Positions 13,260-25,616 of a stretch of 64,000 nt of DNA are shown here, in pieces. Made by a program: the position numbers and the translations under genes. The stretch spans positions 455,893 to 519,892 of the forward strand of contig VXAY01002121.1 in assembly GCA_013399855.1 (NCBI GenBank). Direction: 5' to 3'. Position 1 is the first letter of the stretch, and every line of letters starts with the position of its first letter. The stretch comes from Oxyruncus cristatus. Its lineage: Eukaryota > Chordata > Aves > Passeriformes > Cotingidae. The notes under the pieces are model-generated. The model worked only from the letters and a program-made list of their open reading frames with translations, searched no databases and had not been told where the DNA came from.

Positions 13260-13278
13260 TTTTTTTTTTTTTTTTTTT
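13260..13278. repeat. T19 homopolymer
   Basis: An uninterrupted T run ending in 'cttcatgcag' at 13279-13288. The pyrimidine run followed by CAG superficially resembles a splice acceptor, but no open frame with exon character follows. Confidence 0.9.
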
Positions 13279-14159
13279 CTTCATGCAGCTTTAAAGCAGT
13301 GGATCTGCAGACTCTGAGTGCAGAGACAGAGATGCTCGTACCTGTTTCATGTAACACTGGTGGGAGCTCAACCAACTTGCAAACCTCAGGATCCCATGTT
13401 CGTGGCTGACGTTTTTATTGCTTATTTGCCACTGGTGTCTCGGTTGAGTCTAATCACAGAAGTTGCTCAAATATTTGTATTTCTAATCGAGAAAATTTGG
13501 TGTTATTTGTCACTCCAAGTAGCAATCATCCAAACAGAATTGATCAAGTATGGACATTATATGTGTTATTTTGCTGTGATGGTGTTTTAGCTCTTCTGCT
13601 GTTAATTAGGGGGAATTTCAGCTATGAACTCTAACAAACCTATTGAAAAATTTTGCTAATCTAAGAGTGTAATAACTGTATTTTATGTTTGCAAAGACAG
13701 GGAAGAAAATATTATTTCTTCTTAAAAGTGCATGTTGAAAGTTAATGAGTTCAATTACTCATAGTAATTGTATTATTTGCACTATTGTCCATGCACAGAG
13801 GCGTGTTTGGGTTGATTCACCTGACCTATTTCCATGAACCTACTTTGACAGAGACAAACTGTACTTATAAATATTTAGCTTCACTCACTGACTCTAAGAT
13901 CAATGCCCAAGGTTAAGGGATGGCAAGCTCACCGTTTTCTGTTGGATTTTGGCTGCAACAGAGGGAAAGTACAGCAGGACTTTCATTAAAAGTGCAGTGG
14001 TTAGATAAAGCTGATACCATGTTGGCATTGGAAGCTGCTTTGTCTCATTATATTGGAGATTGTCTCCTCAGCATGTGCCTAGCTAAGAAAGCTTTTATCT
14101 TTTATGGTTAAGACAACAACGAATCTTTATGGCAGAGTTCCACAACTGTCTCATTTCTA

Positions 14160-14268
14160 TGATTGTAGAATCATTCAGGTGGAAAGGAACCTCAGAAAAA
14201 CCCTGGTCTGGCCTTCTTTTCCAAGCAAGGCCAAACCAGTTTGCTCAAACCATGATACTTTCCCATGA
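14160..14268 (-). mobile_element. Diverged CR1 3' fragment, different subfamily from its neighbour
   Basis: The plus strand reads 'gtagaatcattcaggtgg' and then a decayed 'ccaagcaaggccaaaccag...ttgctcaaacc'. This matches the CR1 subfamily whose tail carries 'gctcaagcagggcca'. It ends about 30 bp before a second, better preserved CR1. Confidence 0.6.
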
Positions 14269-14297
14269 AGATTCTGACTCCGTCTTCTCAGTAATGA

Positions 14298-14820
14298 AGA
14301 ATCATATAATGGTTTGTGTTGTAAGGGACCAAGAAGACCATCTAGTTCCAACCCCCTGCCTCCTCCAACCTTGCCTTGAACACTTCCAGGTATGGGGAAT
14401 CCACAACTTCTCTAGGTAACCTGTTCCACTGCTTCACCACTCTCACAAAGAATTTCTTCCCGATATCTCATCTAAACCTATTCTCTTTCAGTTTGAAGCC
14501 ATTACCCTTTCTCCTATCACTCCATGCCCTGTAAAAAATCCCTACCCAGCTCTCTTGTAGACCACTTTTAGGCACTGGAAGGCTGCCCTAGGGTTTCCTA
14601 GGGTTTTTCTGGAGCCTTCTTTGATATCCTTTCTGACATTGAAAGGTTGCTGTCAGGTCCCACCAAGCCATCCCTTCTCCAAGCTGAACAAGCTCACCTC
14701 CCCTCAGCGTGTCCTCACGGGGCAAGTGCAGCAGCTCACAACCATCCTGCAGGCTTTCTGTCAAACTTGCTCCAATCTATCAATGTCTTGCTTCATTTAG
14801 GGGCTCAAAACTGTACACAT
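14298..14820 (-). mobile_element. CR1 3' fragment (about 520 bp)
   Basis: Starting at 'agaatcatataatgg' the plus strand follows the reverse complement of CR1 through 'cttgaacacttccagg', 'cctgttccactgcttcacc', 'aatttcttcccgatatct' and 'tctttcagtttgaagcca', ending around 'aaaactgtacaca'. It covers the 3' UTR and the last part of the ORF2 region, with many substitutions and indels. The 5' end is truncated, as is normal for CR1. Confidence 0.93.
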
Positions 14821-16739
14821 GAAAAACATTTTTCATGATGGAAACTCACTTCTGTTTTGACCTACATACCACTGTGAAGAACTGAGATCCCTTCTTTGAG
14901 TCTCTCAGGTTTGGGGGCTGAGCCCAACTCTTGGCTTTAGACTGAGCCCAGCTCTGGGTTGCTTTGTTTTGCTTCCTGTGTGGAAATGTGAAGTAGTCAG
15001 AGCTGAGGAAGTGGAGTTGTGAGGTAGCCTTTATAATGACAGTGGGAAAAAGGGTAAGGGAAGATGATGCATTTCATCATCTTTGTAAATCAGCAGGAAT
15101 CACCTTTTTGCACAGCTCAAAATGATGCTTCAAAGAAATTTCTAGGATACCATTCTGAAAACACTTCACTTCTGTGGAAATGAGCTCATCTCAGAAGTGG
15201 AAATGGGCACTGAGAGAAAATTGCACACTGCTTTTACCTCTCACTCTCAAACAGAAAGTATGCACAATTTACAACTGGGAAAAACATTAGATCTTCCATA
15301 GCTCACTGGAGAAGTCATGTCATCTAACTTTAGGAGAATGCCTTACCAACTTCTGCATATGAATGACTTATCTAAAATCCTCTGACTGCTAGTGGGGAGA
15401 TAAAGGCCTTTATTAGGTACAATTCTATTTGTCCTATGGTGGGTATTTAGGCATCATACTATTAACTCCACTCTATAAAAGCTTATACTTTTATTGTAAG
15501 GAGGGCAGTGGCTGACTGGTTCAGGTCAGCACCTTTAGCATCCAGGGGGCTTTTAGGGACTTTTAAGTTACACAATTCAGTGTTAATTCATCTGCCCCAC
15601 AAAATCAAGAGCGCATCATGTAGTAAAAGAGAACAATGTGGAAATTGGGTGGGCATGAAAACTCAAGAGGAGTTGAAAAGAGATGTGAGAAGAGAGGAGG
15701 AAAACTTGATGGTGGGAAGAATGAATGAAAAAGGTCTATGAGCAAATGACAAATGTTGTACTTGACTATATCATTGTCCTCTAATATTTCTAATTTGTGG
15801 GAAGTCCTGTGGGGCTTATTTTATCTGTTTACTCTTAATCTACTTTTTAAAATGTTTTCCTTCAGTTCCATCAGGAGTTGAATGCAAACCCCTCCACACA
15901 CTCACTCTTCCCTCCTCCCACACCCAGGATGCTGGACCTTTCTCTAGTATCAACCATAAATTAGCTGACCCAGGGCAGAACTTTAATCATGGGAGCAAGC
16001 TGCAAGGAAATGGATTGCTGTGCAGAACTGTGCAAGTTTGAATGTACCTTTTTTTAGTTCACTCAAAAAAATGCTGAAAATGCAGCATTACTTGACGAAA
16101 ACGTTGCTTGCAACAATATGAGAAAGGGGCTGAAGAATTCTTTCCGGTTGGAGGCAGGGCCTTTGTAGGCAGAGTTTTCTCAGCCTCCAGCATCAGAGAA
16201 AGGTGCATATGTGATAAATAATTTAACTCCAGCACGTTAGCCATGTAGGTGACCATTTTCACGATTGTGTCTATTGAAGGATTATAAGTATAACACAGTT
16301 TTCCTAAGAGATGAGGAAAATACTATAGGTCAGGTTCTCACCTATGATAATTTTGAATGAGATCCATTCAGTGTTGTCCTCACAAGTCTCCATCAGTACT
16401 CATATGACTGCCATTATTTCTAGCAGACTATGTTCTATTTAGGTGAACTCTGAGCCTTCAGCATTGTTGTTGTTGCACAGCAGCTTGAAAGACGGGGAAA
16501 TACTTTCTCTCATTTGTAAGAAAACAGAGGATGACTTTCCCTTGCAATGACTGCCCTAAGGTCATTCAGGAGGAAGATTTTAGTGAATGGCTCCTCAAGC
16601 CAACCCAGTCTATTCCAGCAGGGTGCCCATCACAGAACATACTATATATAAATGCTGGTTAAGAGGTTAACAGCATCTGCCTAGTTAACTTGCAATGGTG
16701 ACAAACTATGCCATGTACTCCCTCACGGAGAAAGGTATT
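14821..16739. other. Unique stretch, no gene seen
   Basis: No repeat family is recognised. The open frame 15508-15741 (+) runs into a purine-rich stretch (gaggagttgaaaagagatg), which explains its Lys/Glu/Arg-rich end. No other coding sign is present. Confidence 0.5.
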
Positions 16740-16888
16740 GCTCCATCCCTGGAAGTGTTCAAGGCCAGGTTGGATGGGGTCCTCAGCAATGCAGTGTGGT
16801 GGAACGTGTCCCTGCCTGTGGCAGGGGAGTTGGAACTACATGACCTTGAAGGTCCCATCTAAGCCAAACTGTTCTATGACTCCATGAT
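16740..16888 (+). mobile_element. CR1 3' fragment, sense on plus strand
   Basis: 'ctccatccctggaagtgtt' and 'caaggccaggttggatgg' lead to 'gtccctgcctgtggcagggg' and end in 'ttctatgactccatga', a mutated octamer tail. About 150 bp of 3' UTR remain. Confidence 0.93.
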
Positions 16889-17897
16889 ATAGTCTGGACT
16901 ACTGTTTAATTAACATGAAACTCAGCCTGGGCTTGTTGTCCTCTCATTATCCCTTTTCCAGTTCCAGCTGTCCATATTCTTTCTCCTGCGATCTGGGTTG
17001 TGTGTGTGCTGGAGATCTACCAGTGAGGACATTAAATGAATGAGGGTTGCACTGGGAATGAAGGCAGGTTCCTTTCCCAGAGTACTGACTATCTGTTATG
17101 AAATCCTACAGAGACTAGTCAGATGTCCTTGGTACAGAAAATGTTGTCATCCTGGGCATCCCTTAAAGGGAAGATGGTCACTTATCTTTTTAGGTATCTC
17201 TGCTCCTTGGAAAGTAATCTGACAAGGGCTGGGATTCATGGTTGGAGACAAGGAGTGGGTGAGGGATGAAAAGTAGGTTGGATTGCTTTCAAAAAAAAAA
17301 AAAATTTGACCTAGAGAAAGCTGAGGAAATATATTGTCTTTGCTCCCATGGAGATCATGTGTAGGATAGAAGAAGCAGAGATTCGTTAGGGTTGGAGTAC
17401 AGATCCAATCTAATAGGGCTGAGTTAAACACAGCATTTTTGGAATGACCTTCTGAAGTGGAAAAAAAAAAGATCTTACAGACAATTCATTTCCTCTGGTT
17501 AACACCTTCTCTCCATGATGATAAAAGGTAGTAGAAAACAGCAGGCATCGGAAAGCAAAGGCCAGTAGGGTTTTTTTAATCCTAATCTTTTCAAAGAAGC
17601 CTCTCCACAGTCAACTGTAGTGAGAATTTCCAAGTCCAAAAGTGACTACACCCCTAATTTCTGTTTATGTTTATACCAGTGTAAGTCTGCAATGACTTTC
17701 AGGGCACAGATGGGACGCATAAATTAGATATTGAAGAAAAACAACTGGTGGGTCACCACAGTTACCCAAAATTGAACCTGTACTCCTTTGCATCAAGTTA
17801 ATAAACTATTGCCACCCAAAGTAAGCAGCAAGATTTTATAACTGAGACCTCTCTTCCAGCTACATGTTTTTCATTGCTTAGATATAGCACATGCTGT

Positions 17898-17923
17898 ATA
17901 ATATAGACATATAATATAGACAT
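17898..17923. repeat. 13-bp perfect tandem duplication
   Basis: The unit 'ataatatagacat' occurs at 17898-17910 and again at 17911-17923 with no mismatch. Confidence 0.9.
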
Positions 17924-19033
17924 ATTTTCAAGCCACCAAAGCAACCCCTAGGCCCTGTCCAGCAGACCTGATGTCAGAGAGCTGGTTGAATCAGCCCCCC
18001 TCATGGCAGCAGCAGTAGTGGTTATATATAATGTTTACACTTCTCAAAGAAAGGCAAAAAGTAGGATGCAGACTAAAACCTCTCACATGCCTTCAATTAC
18101 ACCGACATTCCCTACAGAAGCTCTCCTTATTCTCCATGCTTCAGAGTGACTGTTTGAATTCAGCCAGTGGAGTCTGGTCTTAACTTTGATGTTTCAAAAG
18201 CTTGCAGAGAAACTATGCAATCAGAAAAAAAAATCTAATTAAAAGGAAAAATGATGAGATCTGAAAAAAAAAAAAAAAAGTTGCAGGAGTCAGAAGAGAG
18301 GGGGAGGGAGGTACACATTAAGAGCTTGCTTTTAACTTCAGAAGTTCCCCTTTAATGTAAAAATAAATAAACTAGAAGACTTTGTTTTTAAATTCATTTT
18401 TTTTTAAATGATAGTGAAGCAAAATTTGTGCAACTACATAGAAAAATAGAAAAATTCCAATTTAGAATTCCATCATGAAACGACACCATTCTAATTTCTC
18501 CAGGCCACGGTTTGTTAATATTCCACAAAGTCCCAGGATGCAACTATAAGACAGCATTCAAATCTATGAACATGAGGCAATCATGCTCAGCAGAGTATAA
18601 CAATAATTATAATAGAGATTAAATAAAAATAATTAGAAAAAGTTCATCTAGTTTTGATGTATTAATTATTCTGACCCTGTTCTATTCAGAGTCTAATTAT
18701 CTGGTTCAGTGAAAATGCCAAGATTTCTACGACTCATAAAAATTACATTCCAGTAATTATGTCAGCAAACTAAACAGTATTCATTTACCCTGCCTTTTTA
18801 TGCACACATTTGAATATGCTTTTTTAACTGTTTTTGCTCTTTGTTCCTATTCATGGGAAATAATACCTGTAGAGAAATTTGAAAGTCAGTAGCACTCCAA
18901 ACGTAATGTGCAATTCTTGCTGATATTTTTCCTTTGTGAGGCTTCTGTAAGTCTCATATAACCTTTGTTTAAAAAACATGAATTAAAGTTCACTCTTCAG
19001 TTGTTTCAAAGAAGCATTTTGAAGTCTGTGCTG

Positions 19034-19115
19034 TAAAAAAAAAAAAAANTTAAAACTGTGCTTTAAAAAAAAAAAAAAAAAGAAAAAAAAGGAAAAAAAA
19101 AAGGAAAAAAAAAGT
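19034..19115. repeat. A-rich low-complexity tract with one ambiguous base
   Basis: Several runs of 8-18 A are split by 'ttaaaactgtgcttt' and by single G/GG interruptions. Position 19049 is a single N, probably a consensus failure inside the homopolymer. Confidence 0.9.
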
Positions 19116-20680
19116 TTAAAGTGGCAACACAAAGCAGAATTTCCTTTCAAATATGTTGGTCATAATAGAGACTACAAACCAGCCCACCCCCATGATGACC
19201 ATGGTGAGTGTGCTTGCAGAAGGACAGATTCTCATCCTTGCATGTCCCCTTTTTTGCCTTATGAAAATGTAAATAAAATGTGTATCACCAGATACACAAT
19301 GCAAGATGAAATAAATCACTGAAACTCAAGAGAATCTGAAAAAAATTGCAGTCAGGTGAGGATCTGGCCCTTGTTTTCTGAGACTGAAGGTGAGACTGAG
19401 GCTGCCTTTTCACACAGAAAATAACTTTATCTCACTGTAGGGCTGTCCAGCTCTAGCTGGCATTATTTAATTTTCAACTATCAAATGCTACTTCAAATTT
19501 CAGCCTGGTCCCAATGCTTCTTAAACCATTGACCTCTTTCCAGATGAAATGATGGAGTAAATCAATGTCGCCTACCCGAGAGGCCAGTAAAACCACCCCT
19601 AGGTTAAGAAAAGGATGCAAAGGGGTGGCAGTGATTTACTCTAGATAGTAGTAGGGTTACTGTGTGAAGGGAAATAAAACAGGGAGTAAAGCTTTCAGCA
19701 AAATGGAAAAACCTTCATTATGTGAAATTTATTTGTACTCAAGGGAGCAGTCTAATGGTCAGCAGACCTGACTGAGTACTATACAAGAAAAACAAAATAT
19801 CCCAAATCAAGATGTTGCAAATAGTTGATTCATTTAAAAAATGGTCCTTCAGGTCATTTTCTGTGATCAAGATCCTTCAGCTTCCAATTGATATTGCTTC
19901 ACCTGAACAGAACATGATTACAAGTATATAAATTTCAGTTTTGAGTGTGGTTGGTTGTTTGTTTGTTTGTTTGGGATTTTTTTTTTCAGGAAAAAAAAGA
20001 TAACAGTAAGCTGAGTTCCCTAAACTAATCCTTACACCTTTTTAAAGTGGAAATTCACATCTCTTTCTTCATTATTTGTTGTGCTGAAACAAAATTGTAT
20101 TTACACTATCAAAATGTATTTCAGTTTCAACTACTGCCGATTTTTTGCTTTAGGAAGGGTAAAGGAATAAAATATTCTAAAATTTCCCACTATGGTTGAC
20201 GTGTTGCTCCCCAAACAAGTGTAACTTAGGAAACTTTAGAGTTTGGGAGTTCTTTTAAGGCTTTCCTCATAGTGTAAATCACATTTCAAGTACACAGGTT
20301 TACAGGATAACATTTTCCAGCTGGTACAAGTCAGTCCCAAATCTACTTTCCCAAATAACTGCTGTGGTATTTTCTCCTCAGTAACAAACCATACTGGTTT
20401 TATGATTTTTTTTTTTTCTCTTTGTTCTCTGCTTTATTGTAGGTTGAAAGACTTTGTAACGTTGGCCAAACCTATGGAGACACGAAAGAAAATAAAATAT
20501 CACAAGGAAAATATCAAAAATACACAGCTTATATTCCATTCCTGCAATTGCCACTTGTCTAACATGTTCAACTATTTTTAAAAAGTCAAATGTGAAGCTT
20601 GTCATAGTCAAAAACTATATATTGATTTGGCATGACTACCTGGACTGTCACTTCTGCTTCTCCAAGGGGAAGAAGCTCCA

Positions 20681-20733
20681 CTGCACTGCACTGCACTGCA
20701 CTGCACTGCACATAATTAATTAATTAATTAATT
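20681..20733. repeat. Compound microsatellite (CTGCA)6 then (TAAT)5
   Basis: Six perfect CTGCA units (20681-20710) are followed after 'ca' by five TAAT units (20713-20732). The second array is self-complementary and continues into T7. No mobile element is recognised next to it. Confidence 0.93.
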
Positions 20734-21147
20734 TTTTTAAATTTGAAGTCTTGTTATGGTTATACAGTGAGCTTTCAGGTAGGAGCAATATGTAGCTGCG
20801 TTGGGAATATTTAACACAAAAGATTGTGTCTTCTAAATTAAAGTATAAGAGCTGATTCTGTAAATAAAGATGTCAGGTGTTTGAACTGATGAAATAACTT
20901 TTTCTTGCTATCAGAAAAACAGAAGGTTTGACATCCAGCTTCAATCTCCAGTACTGCAAGAACCATTTGTTGCACGTTCCTTGCTGCTCCTATGTAATCC
21001 CCCAAAACTATGGTATCCTTCTGTATAGAAAATACGGGAATACTGAAAAAGTGTTATATATTTTATGTACTTTGATATTTTTCATACAGTTCTGGAACAA
21101 GGAGAAAGAATAAAACCAGGCCTTTTTAAATTCCTCTTGAAAAAGAC

Positions 21148-21502
21148 AAGAGAAGAGNNNNNNNNNNNNNNNNNNNNNNNNNNNNNNNNNNNNNNNNNNN
21201 NNNNNNNNNNNNNNNNNNNNNNNNNNNNNNNNNNNNNNNNNNNNNNNNNNNNNNNNNNNNNNNNNNNNNNNNNNNNNNNNNNNNNNNNNNNNNNNNNNNN
21301 NNNNNNNNNNNNNNNNNNNNNNNNNNNNNNNNNNNNNNNNNNNNNNNNNNNNNNNNNNNNNNNNNNNNNNNNNNNNNNNNNNNNNNNNNNNNNNNNNNNN
21401 NNNNNNNNNNNNNNNNNNNNNNNNAAGAGAAGAGAAGAGAAGAGAAGAGAAGAGAAGAGAAGAGAAGAGAAGAGAAGAGAAGAGAAGAGAAAGAGAAGAG
21501 AA
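21148..21502. repeat. (AAGAG)n purine microsatellite containing an assembly gap
   Basis: Both edges of the gap read AAGAG repeats on the plus strand (CTCTT on the minus). The right flank is nearly perfect from 21425 to about 21490, with one extra A near 21490. The array most likely runs through the gap. Long ORFs in this stretch on either strand are artefacts of the repeat and the Ns. Confidence 0.93.
21158..21424. other. Assembly gap, 267 N
   Basis: Unknown sequence. The non-round length suggests an estimated gap size. It lies wholly inside the AAGAG array. Confidence 0.98.
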
Positions 21503-22952
21503 ATAAATAATGTTAATATCAAAGGTTTGCATCAATATTATCCTCTCTACAGGCAAATTTTGCTTACATTACTGTACTAAAAAATCAATTAACAGTTTCC
21601 TACACTTCATCAGAATAATTGTGTTTTTAAAAAGTTAATAAAAAAATTATCAGAAACACTCACTCAAAAATGCACCACAAAACCTCATTTTGTGGAGATT
21701 TAAAATACGACTATTTTTAAAGGGATAAAGGAGCAACTCCTTATTATTTCAAGGAGAAGCTGATTTATTTGCCATTGAAATGGAAACTTTCCTTCCAAAA
21801 AATGACCAGAATAACAGATCAGGGTTTCTTTCTCTCTCCCTCCCACCTTCCCTTCTGTCCTCTAGCTGGAAGGACTCAGACCATCTAGCAGTACCTATGA
21901 CAGACTGCAGCATTTTGATTTAGTGTTGAGACGTCAACTTAAATTATTCCTATGGATGGTTCCCTTATGAGAGGAAAATTATCTCCATCAAAAAAATGTA
22001 TCAGATGGGTGGGCTGCAGCTATCAATTACCCTCTGAGTACGAGCTTTGGCTAAATCTTGTTTGCTGCTTATTCCCTCGTGGGCCAGAGGTTAACCTGTT
22101 AAGTCGAGAACTGATCCCAAAGTAGACATTAATGTCTTAATGCATTTAGTGGCTGTGGATCTTTTTTGGCTGCAGGCCCCTGGGACTGCATTGTTCCTCA
22201 TACTTGACTAGGTCACCAACTGCAGAGGGCACCTGGAATGCTTGAAAAAATATGGCTCGGTTTACCCTCTTCCCCCAGTTATTATTTCAAAGCTGGATGT
22301 CTTTCTACTGTTCAAGAGGTTCATGTGTCATGAAATATTTTTCAAGGAACCAATAAGGATAACACAACTGGGCTTTGAAGGGGCGTGTGCTGCCTTCCGT
22401 CGTGTTGTTTCAGGAACGTTACTGTAGCTTCGCAGGACGGTAATTCTTAAAAAAGGAAATTGTTTGGATTTCACCTTTCCCTGCATCACACTTCAGTACT
22501 GGAAATGAGCAAAACTGCTAAGATTGTTCACCACAGATCAAACTCTGAGGTCTGGCTCTGGTTTTACCAGCAAAGACCCAACTAGTTGTTTTGTTTATTT
22601 TTTAAACACTAGAATTTATATTTAGGCATTCTACTAGATAAGACAAAGTTCAAGGGCTGAATCATAGCACACAATAGGTGAGAACTCATATTTTAAACAC
22701 CTTGTAGAGCTTTTATAAAGTTCTATTTTAAACACCTTGTAGAACTTCTGCCACTGGTATTAGTCTTGTAATCATGAGTTCTCAGAGGTGATTAAGTGTT
22801 TTCATTGTAAAATCCTCTGTATAGGGGCTTGGGGAAATATTGTTGTACAGTGTCAGACCTTTATACCTGCCCAAACATAACCTTGAGCAGAAAGACCCAC
22901 AGATATTCTGTGGGTACTGCAGTTTGTACCTTCCAGCATAGTTTTACCTCTG
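21503..22952. other. Unique stretch, no gene seen
   Basis: The sequence is complex and AT-rich with no recognised repeat family. It holds the 35-bp-spaced duplication at 22689-22747. The open frame 22242-22427 (+) has no motif. Confidence 0.5.
22689..22747. repeat. Direct duplication, 24 bp at 35-bp offset
   Basis: 'tattttaaacaccttgtaga' starts at 22689 and again at 22724. The copies differ at one base in the following 4 nt. A local segmental duplication of about 35 bp explains this. Confidence 0.85.
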
Positions 22953-23020
22953 AGAATCACAGAATTATAGAATATCCTGAGCTAGAAGGCACCCACAAGG
23001 ATCATGGAGTCCAACTCTTT
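22953..23020 (-). mobile_element. CR1 3' terminal fragment (about 70 bp)
   Basis: On the plus strand 'gagaatcacagaattatag', 'aatatcctgagctagaagg' and 'ggatcatggagtccaactc' match the reverse complement of the CR1 subfamily that ends in 'caggatattctgtgattct'. Homology then stops. Confidence 0.9.
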
Positions 23021-25616
23021 GGGGTGCTGGGTGGAGAACTGAGTGGCTGTCTTTCACAATCACTAACACTTCTGCAAACTTGATTTTGGTGTTTTAGGCT
23101 GAAATTGTGCATTTACTGGGCTTATTATGACACAGAGAGTTCTGCAAACCCTGTGCCAGAATTTCTAGGCCCCATGGATAGATAAAATTAAGAAAGAAAA
23201 AACTCACACAAGGATTTAACTGCAAATTTCACAACTCAAACTACGTGTAAAGGTATTTTATATCAATTACAGTGGCTGCTGATGAAAGAAACTTACAGTA
23301 AAAACAATCAGACTTGAAGGGAAACAGCAGTTGTAGGAAACAAATAACTGGGAGACGGTGTTTGCAGAAGCCCTGTGATGAGGGGCTGCTCTTCTAAAGA
23401 ACCACGTTATCTCCCTGCAAAGTCCCGAGCTTCTGAGTCCTTTTAAAGGACTCAGCTGCTCATGGGTGATATCAACCTTCAGCTGGATCAGCCCCAAAAC
23501 GAGCCACCCAAGGATCAGACCACACTGTTTGCAGCCAAGACTGTGCATGCATAGGCAATTACTCCAGGAGAAAGTGATGAGAGAAAATGTAATGCAAACT
23601 CTGCACTCAGCCAATAAATCTTACAGTAGCCTAATTTTTCTAGGACTGATGCCTCGAGCAATACCTGTGTGGGCCGGAAAGGAAGGAAGAAAAAAAAAAG
23701 TCTTGAAGTTTCTAAAATTCCCTTATCCTGTTTATCAGAATACTGTTACTTCTCTTAAATTGTGACCTTTCCCCTGGGGATTTTGCTCTCCAGATGAGGC
23801 TTCAAAGCTTTTGGGTTGCTGCAGGAGACGTCCTTGTCCACGAATAGACCAGAAACACATACTAGGACCAACTGCAACTAATTTCATGCTGTCAGAGTGG
23901 AGTGTAACCTCTGAGTCAGCAGTCACTGTCTGTTTTCAAGCAATTTTTGTAGCTCTGGCCAATATCAGCTGACTGTGGATGAAAAATAGAAATCTTTATC
24001 TGGTCATACTTTCTACTTTTTTGATCAACTATTGAATATTCAACAATTCAAACAAGAAACTAGCTCAGCAGCAATCTGTTCATGAACATTACGAACCCAG
24101 TAAAGAAAAGTTAGTTGCAGTCTTCAACCTTAAATTCCCTTTTCCTGCACCAGGGAGCAATATATGGAATGACTTCACCTACCTCAGTCAATGAAGAACC
24201 CATTGATTTTCAATAGTTGCATCAGAGGGGGTGAAAAATGGAAAGGTGAAGAAATAATAACAATTCGTAAGAGTTAAGGTTGTTTATGTTTTGCAGAGAG
24301 GAAATCGAACAGCAATTTGCTTTGTCCAAATTTCCCCACAAACTTTTTTTTTCTCCTCAGACCCACTCGCTCCGTTTATTTTTGTTTAAACAAAACATGA
24401 GGTCTTCCTTATTGCCTTAGCAGGCATCTGGTTTCGGTCAGTAAAAGAAAACTTTCTGCAGCTATTTTGAGAAACTTTGCAGAAAGTTTTGCTTAATGGA
24501 TTTTAAAACATCGTTTTCGTTTTCCTAGGGGTTTTTTTCAGTTTCCTAGAAGGACTTTTTCCCATTTAAATAAAGCTTCAGTGGAAAAAAAGTATCAAAT
24601 GTGAAACAAGTCCCCCAAACTTATGTTCAGCTGTAATTTTCCCTAAGGAGACGACAAGTCCCTTGCACCTCGTAGTAGAACATAAAGAGTATGGATTTTT
24701 TAAAAATAGACAATGTATTTAGCACTCATTTCGTATTTGCACCATATTTGTTCTTATTGAGATATAAAGTTGAATTAGCAGAACTACCCTGTGTTAAGCC
24801 AAATTTTGCCTTTTTGTTACAACTCTCACTACAGCTTAAAATCACATACGGGGACAGTTAAATCATAGGTCAAATAATTTATTGTGCTCTGATAACCACT
24901 CATGAGTCTGAGCCCAAACTTTCATAAATTACCTACATTAAATTCATATGCTTAATTAATGGAACTGTGCCTACATGGATAGCTACCGTGGTTTTAAAAC
25001 AGCTATCCTGAGAATACTTAACCCTGTTTTGCTATTAGTTTGAATCAGAAAAGGGGTGATTTTAATTAAATAATGCATATTGAAGAGGGGTTGAAAAGGA
25101 AATAAAACAAATCCAAAGTTTTGATCAGCTAAAAATTTCACCCAGGAAGGTGGACTTGTTTTCAACCTTTGTTGGGGTTGTCATGACTTTATTCTAAATT
25201 ACTCAACTTTTACTCAATGAATTACTATTATGAAGAACTTCAGCTCTTCTGTGATTGTGGTATACTTATTTACCCTGCTTTTTTCGTTTATTGAGTATAA
25301 GGTAAATTGATTGGCAGACCATAGGTATACATTCTTGGAGCATAGAAGACTTGAAGTACATTTTCAATCACCGTGCTGTGTTAGCAGCACAAAAATTAAC
25401 TTGTTAAAATAAAAGTGAAACAAACTATTTCTGTTAATAAAAGAGTTGGTCTTACCTTCTGTGTTACCATATTTATTTCTTGCCCTTACTCAGACTCAGT
25501 CTCCTCTATCACGTAACAGTGGTGTTACACAGTAAACAATAATATTTTATCCATTTGGACTCAAATAAGTCTTTTTTTTTTTCATCGTGGCAACATGTTG
25601 ACTGTTTATTTTTCAG
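23021..25616. other. Unique stretch, no gene seen
   Basis: No mobile element is recognised. ORFs at 23267-23614 (-) and 23466-23765 (+) overlap on opposite strands and lack motifs. It holds the inverted repeat at 24448-24490. Confidence 0.45.
24448..24490. other. Perfect 13-bp inverted repeat, 17-nt loop
   Basis: Arms aaaactttctgca (24448-24460) and tgcagaaagtttt (24478-24490) are exact reverse complements. The transcript could form a stable hairpin on either strand. The stem is shorter than a miRNA precursor and has no extended pairing beyond a G-G mismatch at the base. Confidence 0.7.

Larger units (their letters stand above)
12855..14159. other. Unique stretch, no gene seen
   Basis: Apart from a 16-bp tandem duplication and a T19 run (listed separately), nothing is recognised. 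Open frames such as 13058-13294 and 13318-13590 (+) have no motif. Confidence 0.5.
16889..20678. other. Unique AT-rich stretch with A-rich tracts, no gene seen
   Basis: No mobile element is recognised. The region holds a 13-bp tandem duplication, an A16 run (18264-18279), the A-rich tract at 19034-19115 and a (GTTT)n stretch near 19954-19972. Between about 18100 and 18960 the sequence is homopolymer-poor with repeated TAATTA/ATTA and TTAAT motifs, which resembles conserved non-coding sequence, but that is only an impression. Confidence 0.45.

Noticed and set aside
21008..21580. ORFs of 146-182 codons across the first gap on both strands
   Set aside because: They consist of translated Ns plus a five-base repeat that is open in several frames; not genes.
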